From: Arenimonas daejeonensis
GTDB taxonomy: Bacteria; Pseudomonadota; Gammaproteobacteria; Xanthomonadales; Xanthomonadaceae
NCBI RefSeq assembly: GCF_007993735.1
Contig: NZ_CP042453.1
Span: 1,860,001 to 1,924,000, forward strand
Direction of reading: 5' to 3'
DNA length: 64,000 nucleotides
The position numbers and the translations under genes are program-made. Every line of letters starts with the position of its first letter. The first letter of the stretch is position 1. The notes under the pieces were generated by a model. It had not been told where the DNA came from, did not search any database, and saw only the letters and a program-made list of their open reading frames with translations. Of the stretch, positions 62,301 through 64,000 are shown in pieces.

Positions 62301-62722
62301 GCGTGCGGCACCGGTGCCGGTTGCGGCTCCCGAGCCGGAAGCCGTCGCGCCGGAACCGCCGCGCAGCCGCGTGCTGGTGGTGGACAACGACCCCGACGTG
62401 CTGCGCGGCATGCAGGCCCTGCTGGGCGGCTGGCAGTGCGAAGTGCTGGCAGCGCGCGACGGCGACGAAGCGTCGCGGCTGGTGGCGCGCGCCACGCCGG
62501 ATCTTCTGTTGCTCGATTTCCACCTCGACGGCGGTGATACCGGCCTGGCCCTGCGCGAACGCCTGGCCTCGGCAATGCCGGCACGCCCCTGCGTGATCAT
62601 CACCGCCGACCACAGCGCCGAAGTGCGCGACGCGATCGCCGCGGCCGGCTGCGTGCTGCTGCACAAGCCCCCTCAAGCCGCTGGCGCTGAAGTCGGTGAT
62701 GGCAAGACTGCTCACCCGCTAG
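59398..62722 (+). CDS. Symporter-linked hybrid sensor kinase (CbrA-like; frame broken at 62668-62672)
   Basis: About 1,108 aa. The N-terminal half (about 1-500) is a sodium/solute symporter-type membrane domain (YSLSLAVYCTSWTFYGTV; LVATRLGRNSWLAAVVTFVA; VIISTLALSVMIGNHWLTP). A PAS domain follows (about 610-720, ENMSQGISVVDAELRLVAWN), a coiled coil, and the kinase core with His in AAVSHDLAQPLNAAHLF (about 767), N box LQNFLGNAVRYT and G boxes WDTGPGIAE and GLGLGLAIAE. A C-terminal receiver has VVDNDPDVL and Asp in LLLLDFHLDG. The last residues need one C removed from CCCCC at 62668-62672 (expected LHKPLKPLALKSVMARLL, TAG at 62720). No partner regulator is adjacent. It overlaps nothing but follows the depolymerase by 16 bases, so both may be co-transcribed. 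Confidence 0.87.
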
Positions 62723-62731
62723 CGACTTTCT

Positions 62732-62841
62732 CCCTCCCCTGCTTGCAGGGGGAGGGCCGGGGAGGGGTGAGCACTTGCGTCGAAGCATCACGCTCCGAAG
62801 TTCCCCCCCTCCCAACCTCCCCCTGCAAGCAGGGGGAGGGG
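62732..62841. repeat. Pair of inverted CT-rich palindromes between convergent genes
   Basis: CCCTCCCCTGCTTGCAGGGG continues as GAGGG to 62756. The second unit, CCTCCCCCTGCAAGCAGGGG continuing to 62841, starts at 62816. Each is a hairpin, and the two are inverted copies of each other, so the whole 110 bp can fold into one larger structure. It lies between the kinase and the oligomer hydrolase, where it could terminate both transcripts. Confidence 0.7.
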
Positions 62842-62850
62842 CTTGGTGTG

Positions 62851-64000
62851 CTACGGCAAGATGCCGAGATTCTCGGCGGCCAGCGGCGCCAGTGCGCCGT
62901 CCGCGAACTTGCGCGGAGTCGTGGTGATTTCCGCATCGCCCGGCAGCGGCTTGCCTTCGCTCACGGTGGCCCAGGCGGCATCGAGCGCGCGATAGCCGTA
63001 GGGCAACATCGGCAGGTAGCGCATGCCCAGCACAGGCAGGCCGAGGAACGCATCGAAGTGCTGGGCGTTGGCCACGCGCCAGTAGGTCACGGGACGATCG
63101 TTGGCATCGGCCCAGCGTGCGTAGGCCGCGCCGCTGAACGCCTCCGGCACCAGGCCGTCGTCGGCGCCATGCACCACGATCACCGGCAGGCCGGCGCGGG
63201 GCAGGGTGGCGCGGGTTTCTTCGATGCCTGCGCGCACGGCGCTGGTTCCGTCGTCCCACAGGCCACGCAGGCAGTTGAGGCCGGGCAGGGCGGCGTCGTT
63301 GCCGCCGGCCTGGCGATCGAGCAGTCCGACGCCGGCGCCGGGCGGGATGCCGCTGGCGTCGCTCCACCAGGCCGCACGTTCGGCGGCGGTCGGTGCGCGT
63401 GCGGCACCGTCGCTGCCGAAGGCGGAGAAACCGTAACCGCAGGGCATGGTGTCGGCGCCCGTGCGGGCATAGGACGAGGCGTAGGTGATATTCACCGCGC
63501 GCCACAGGTCGAAGCCGGTGCTGAGCGCGCCGGCGGCGAGCGCTGCATCGGTCCAGCCCGCCGCGGTGAGTTTCGCGTGCGCGGCTTCGGCCTGGGCTTC
63601 CGGCGTATCACCCTGGATCTTTCCGGCGGCAGCAAGCGATGCGCAGCGCAGCGCGCCGGCCGGATGCTTCGCGCCGTTCGGGCGCGCCATCAGCACGCCG
63701 TCGAAGGCCGGGGCGTTGAGCGCGCATGGCATCCACAGCGCGGCCTCGGTGCCGTAGTCGTACAACGCGCGGCCGCCGTCGCCCGGCAGGATGTTGGGCG
63801 ACACCGCCACCACGGCGTCCAGCCAGTCGCCCCCGATTTCCGCCGCGCGCAGCACCGCGCCGCCGCCGTTGGACACACCGACGGCGATAACGCGCGTGTT
63901 GTCGAAAGTCCACGGCCCGGCATCGGGATGCGCGGTCGCCAGCACCTGCAGCGCGAACTGCGCCGCTTGCTGCACGTGCCGCCCCCAGTCGGCTTCCGGG
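62851..64000 (-). CDS. D-(-)-3-hydroxybutyrate oligomer hydrolase, C-terminal part
   Basis: The open frame continues past the right edge; 383 residues are visible, beginning EADWGRHVQQAAQFAL. Family features are the GVSNGGGAVLRAA nucleophile elbow (Ser in GxSxG form), MPCALNAPAFDGVL, GLPVIVVHGADDGLVPE and the His in NAQHFDAFLGLP, with the end LAPLAAENLGIL. Relatives cleave 3HB dimers and oligomers released from PHB, inside the cell or in the periplasm. Being minus-strand and convergent with the kinase, it has its own promoter outside the window. Confidence 0.88.
   Translation of the reverse strand, partial: PEADWGRHVQQAAQFALQVLATAHPDAGPWTFDNTRVIAVGVSNGGGAVLRAAEIGGDWLDAVVAVSPNILPGDGGRALYDYGTEAALWMPCALNAPAFDGVLMARPNGAKHPAGALRCASLAAAGKIQGDTPEAQAEAAHAKLTAAGWTDAALAAGALSTGFDLWRAVNITYASSYARTGADTMPCGYGFSAFGSDGAARAPTAAERAAWWSDASGIPPGAGVGLLDRQAGGNDAALPGLNCLRGLWDDGTSAVRAGIEETRATLPRAGLPVIVVHGADDGLVPEAFSGAAYARWADANDRPVTYWRVANAQHFDAFLGLPVLGMRYLPMLPYGYRALDAAWATVSEGKPLPGDAEITTTPRKFADGALAPLAAENLGILP

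Noticed and set aside
59191..62715. 1,174-residue minus-strand open frame opposite the CbrA-like kinase
   Set aside because: Arg/Gln/His-rich shadow without domains; the plus strand encodes symporter, PAS, kinase and receiver motifs in order.
63973..63975. GTG as the true start of the oligomer hydrolase
   Set aside because: The frame stays open to the window edge and family-like residues (EADWGRH) precede it, so the gene is simply cut off.

Overview
The window comes from a GC-rich gammaproteobacterium, most likely of the Lysobacteraceae/Xanthomonadaceae. The reasons are gene order (asd-fimV-truA-trpF-trpB-trpA-accD, tpiA-secG-tRNA-Leu-nuoA-N, initiator tRNA-rimP-nusA-infB-rbfA-truB-rpsO-pnp), strongly GC-biased third codon positions, and an attC-like site of the xanthomonad chromosomal-integron type. 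I cannot name the genus from sequence alone.

Layout: 1-2561 (minus strand) holds an EEP-type lipoprotein fragment, the leucyl/arginyl transferase bpt/ate, psd and a SCO copper chaperone. 2646-14395 is a housekeeping run: prmB, aroC, asd, fimV, truA, trpF-trpB-trpA, accD, glmM. 14470-16226 is a convergent 2-oxoglutarate oxygenase/SDR pair. 16349-32557 is tpiA, secG, tRNA-Leu and the complete 14-gene complex I operon nuoA-N. An initiator tRNA with its own promoter and terminator follows. 32777-38628 is a minus-strand signalling pair (HD-GYP response regulator plus a very large hybrid kinase) sitting between that tRNA and rimP. 39101-47851 is the translation/RNA-decay cluster rimP to pnp, with a leader-type attenuator before rimP and a hairpin between rpsO and pnp. 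47949-54339 is more accessory: pssA, a FitAB/VapBC-like toxin-antitoxin pair with an operator-like palindrome over its promoter, a membrane-anchored DJ-1/PfpI protein, a SulP transporter, MAPEG, and two orphan ORFs separated by an attC-like site.

54516-64000 reads as one functional theme: use of extracellular poly(3-hydroxybutyrate). It has a GntP-type permease, a TonB-dependent receptor, a lipoprotein PHB depolymerase, a symporter-sensor hybrid kinase of the CbrA type, and a 3-hydroxybutyrate-oligomer hydrolase that runs off the end. That these act together, and that the receptor and kinase serve PHB products, is inference from adjacency.

Quality warning: 25 reading-frame breaks are visible, many in genes that should be essential (aroC, asd, accD, tpiA, nuoB/E/F/L/M, infB). 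Each is repaired by adding or removing one or two bases, and about half lie on or against CCTGG/CCAGG. I treat them as sequencing/assembly errors and give whole-gene coordinates across them. Some accessory genes could still be truly broken.
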